DNA of 6,640 nt from an uncultured Clostridia bacterium (GTDB lineage Bacteria > Bacillota > Clostridia > Oscillospirales > Oscillospiraceae): the NCBI GenBank assembly GCA_947167725.1, contig CAMVJF010000096.1:1-6640 (forward strand), given 5' to 3'. Numbering within the stretch: position 1 is the first letter of the stretch; the number at the start of each line of letters is the position of its first letter. The position numbers and the translations under genes were made by a program. Under the pieces are notes generated by a model. That model searched no databases and was not told the origin of the DNA. It saw nothing but the letters and a program-made list of their open reading frames with translations. Of the stretch, positions 5,884-6,640 are shown one piece after another.

Positions 5884-6640
5884 ATGATCTGCGACGAAAT
5901 CAACGCGCTGACCGCATACGGCGTCCGGAAGGGGCTGATCGAGGAGAGCGACGCTGTCTGGGCGCGCAACGCCCTGCTCGATGCGTTGGAGCTTGACGAC
6001 TACGAGCCCGCCGGGGAGAGCGCGGGGGAGGACCTGGAGGCGATCCTGAAGGCGATCCTCGACGACGCGGCCGCGCGCGGCGTGATCGACGGCGGCATCA
6101 CGAGCCGCGATCTGCTCGACACCCGCCTTATGGGCGTGCTGACGCCGCTGCCCTCCGCGGTCATCGAGCGATTCCGCGCCCTCTATGCCGAGAGCCCGAA
6201 GAAGGCCACCGACTGGTACTACGCCTTCAGCGGTGACACGGACTATATCCGCCGCTACCGCGTGAAGAAGGACCTCAAGTGGAAGGCCCCGACCGAGTAC
6301 GGCGAGCTTGACATCACGATCAACCTCTCCAAGCCCGAGAAGGACCCGCGCGCCATCGCCGCCGCGCGGAGCGCGAAGAGCGTGGGCTATCCGCCCTGCC
6401 TGCTCTGCCGCGAGGCCGAGGGCTACGCCGGGCGCGACAACTATCCGGCGCGGGAAAACCACCGCCTCATCCCGCTCAAGCTGGACGGAGAGGAGTGGTA
6501 TCTGCAGTATTCGCCCTATGTGTATTACAACGAGCACTGCATCGCCCTTTCCGGCGTGCACCGCCCCATGAAGATCGACCGCGGCGCCTTCCGCCGCCTG
6601 CTCGACTTCGTCACGATCTTCCCGCACTACTTCATCGGCT
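5884..6640 (+). CDS. galT: UDP-glucose--hexose-1-phosphate uridylyltransferase, class II (partial)
   Basis: This is the first 252 codons of GalT, the Leloir-pathway enzyme that swaps UMP between UDP-glucose and galactose-1-phosphate to give UDP-galactose and glucose-1-phosphate. The gene runs off the right edge; class II enzymes are roughly 490-510 residues, so about half is present. The helical N-terminal region (1-100) includes LMGVLTPLPSAVIERF (82-97). Class II hallmarks follow: TDWYYAFSGDTDYIR (109-123), INLSKPEKDP (146-155), YPPCLLCREAEGY (169-181, with a Cys-X2-Cys), NEHCI (216-220), HRPMKI (226-231) and FPHYFIG (246-252) at the edge. The catalytic His motif lies beyond the window. The ATG at 5884 has GGGAGA 7 bases upstream and a strong promoter about 40 bases before it. 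The immediate upstream neighbour is the divergent PAP2 gene, so any galactokinase or epimerase partner would have to lie to the right. Confidence 0.92.
   Translation, partial: MICDEINALTAYGVRKGLIEESDAVWARNALLDALELDDYEPAGESAGEDLEAILKAILDDAAARGVIDGGITSRDLLDTRLMGVLTPLPSAVIERFRALYAESPKKATDWYYAFSGDTDYIRRYRVKKDLKWKAPTEYGELDITINLSKPEKDPRAIAAARSAKSVGYPPCLLCREAEGYAGRDNYPARENHRLIPLKLDGEEWYLQYSPYVYYNEHCIALSGVHRPMKIDRGAFRRLLDFVTIFPHYFIG

Noticed and set aside
5779..6627. 282-codon minus-strand open frame antisense to galT
   Set aside because: It has the composition of a shadow frame, and the galT reading matches a known family across its whole visible length.

Overview
The window comes from a high-GC bacterial chromosome with strongly GC-ending codons and purine-rich Shine-Dalgarno sites. 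A PcrA-type helicase with a C-terminal Tudor-like domain and a class II (Firmicutes-type) GalT suggest a GC-rich member of the Clostridia, perhaps a gut Oscillospiraceae-like lineage. The lineage is inferred from protein style only. I see no tRNA, rRNA, IS element, CRISPR array or prophage gene.

Layout, left to right. (1) On the minus strand are the N-terminal third or less of an ABC exporter subunit (1-367, running off the left edge) and, just upstream of it, a small membrane-anchored coiled-coil protein (371-718). They are 3 bases apart and probably share a promoter at 749-777. (2) A divergent intergenic region (719-1001) holds that promoter, a plus-strand promoter at 944-972 and two GC-rich inverted repeats between them. 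(3) A tight plus-strand operon follows: a TrmH/SpoU-family RNA 2'-O-methyltransferase (1002-1817), a SAMHD1-like HD-domain phosphohydrolase (1814-2806, overlapping by ATGA) and a PcrA/UvrD helicase (2810-4981, 3 bases after the HD stop). (4) A 15-bp hairpin at 4981-5016, with a T-run on each strand, serves as a two-way terminator between convergent genes. (5) A minus-strand PAP2 phosphatase (5033-5710). (6) A second divergent intergenic region (5711-5883) has a well-formed sigma-A promoter facing each way. (7) The 5' part of galT (5884 to the right edge).

The central operon joins RNA modification, probable nucleotide hydrolysis and DNA repair/transcription-linked helicase activity, so it reads as housekeeping nucleic-acid maintenance. 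Co-transcription is well supported, but a shared function is not shown. GalT belongs to galactose (Leloir) metabolism, and PAP2 probably to lipid phosphate or undecaprenyl-pyrophosphate turnover.

I found no convincing undescribed system. The points most worth a second look are the His-to-Thr change in the HD protein's active-site motif, the small coiled-coil membrane protein paired with an ABC exporter, and the hairpins between the divergent promoters.
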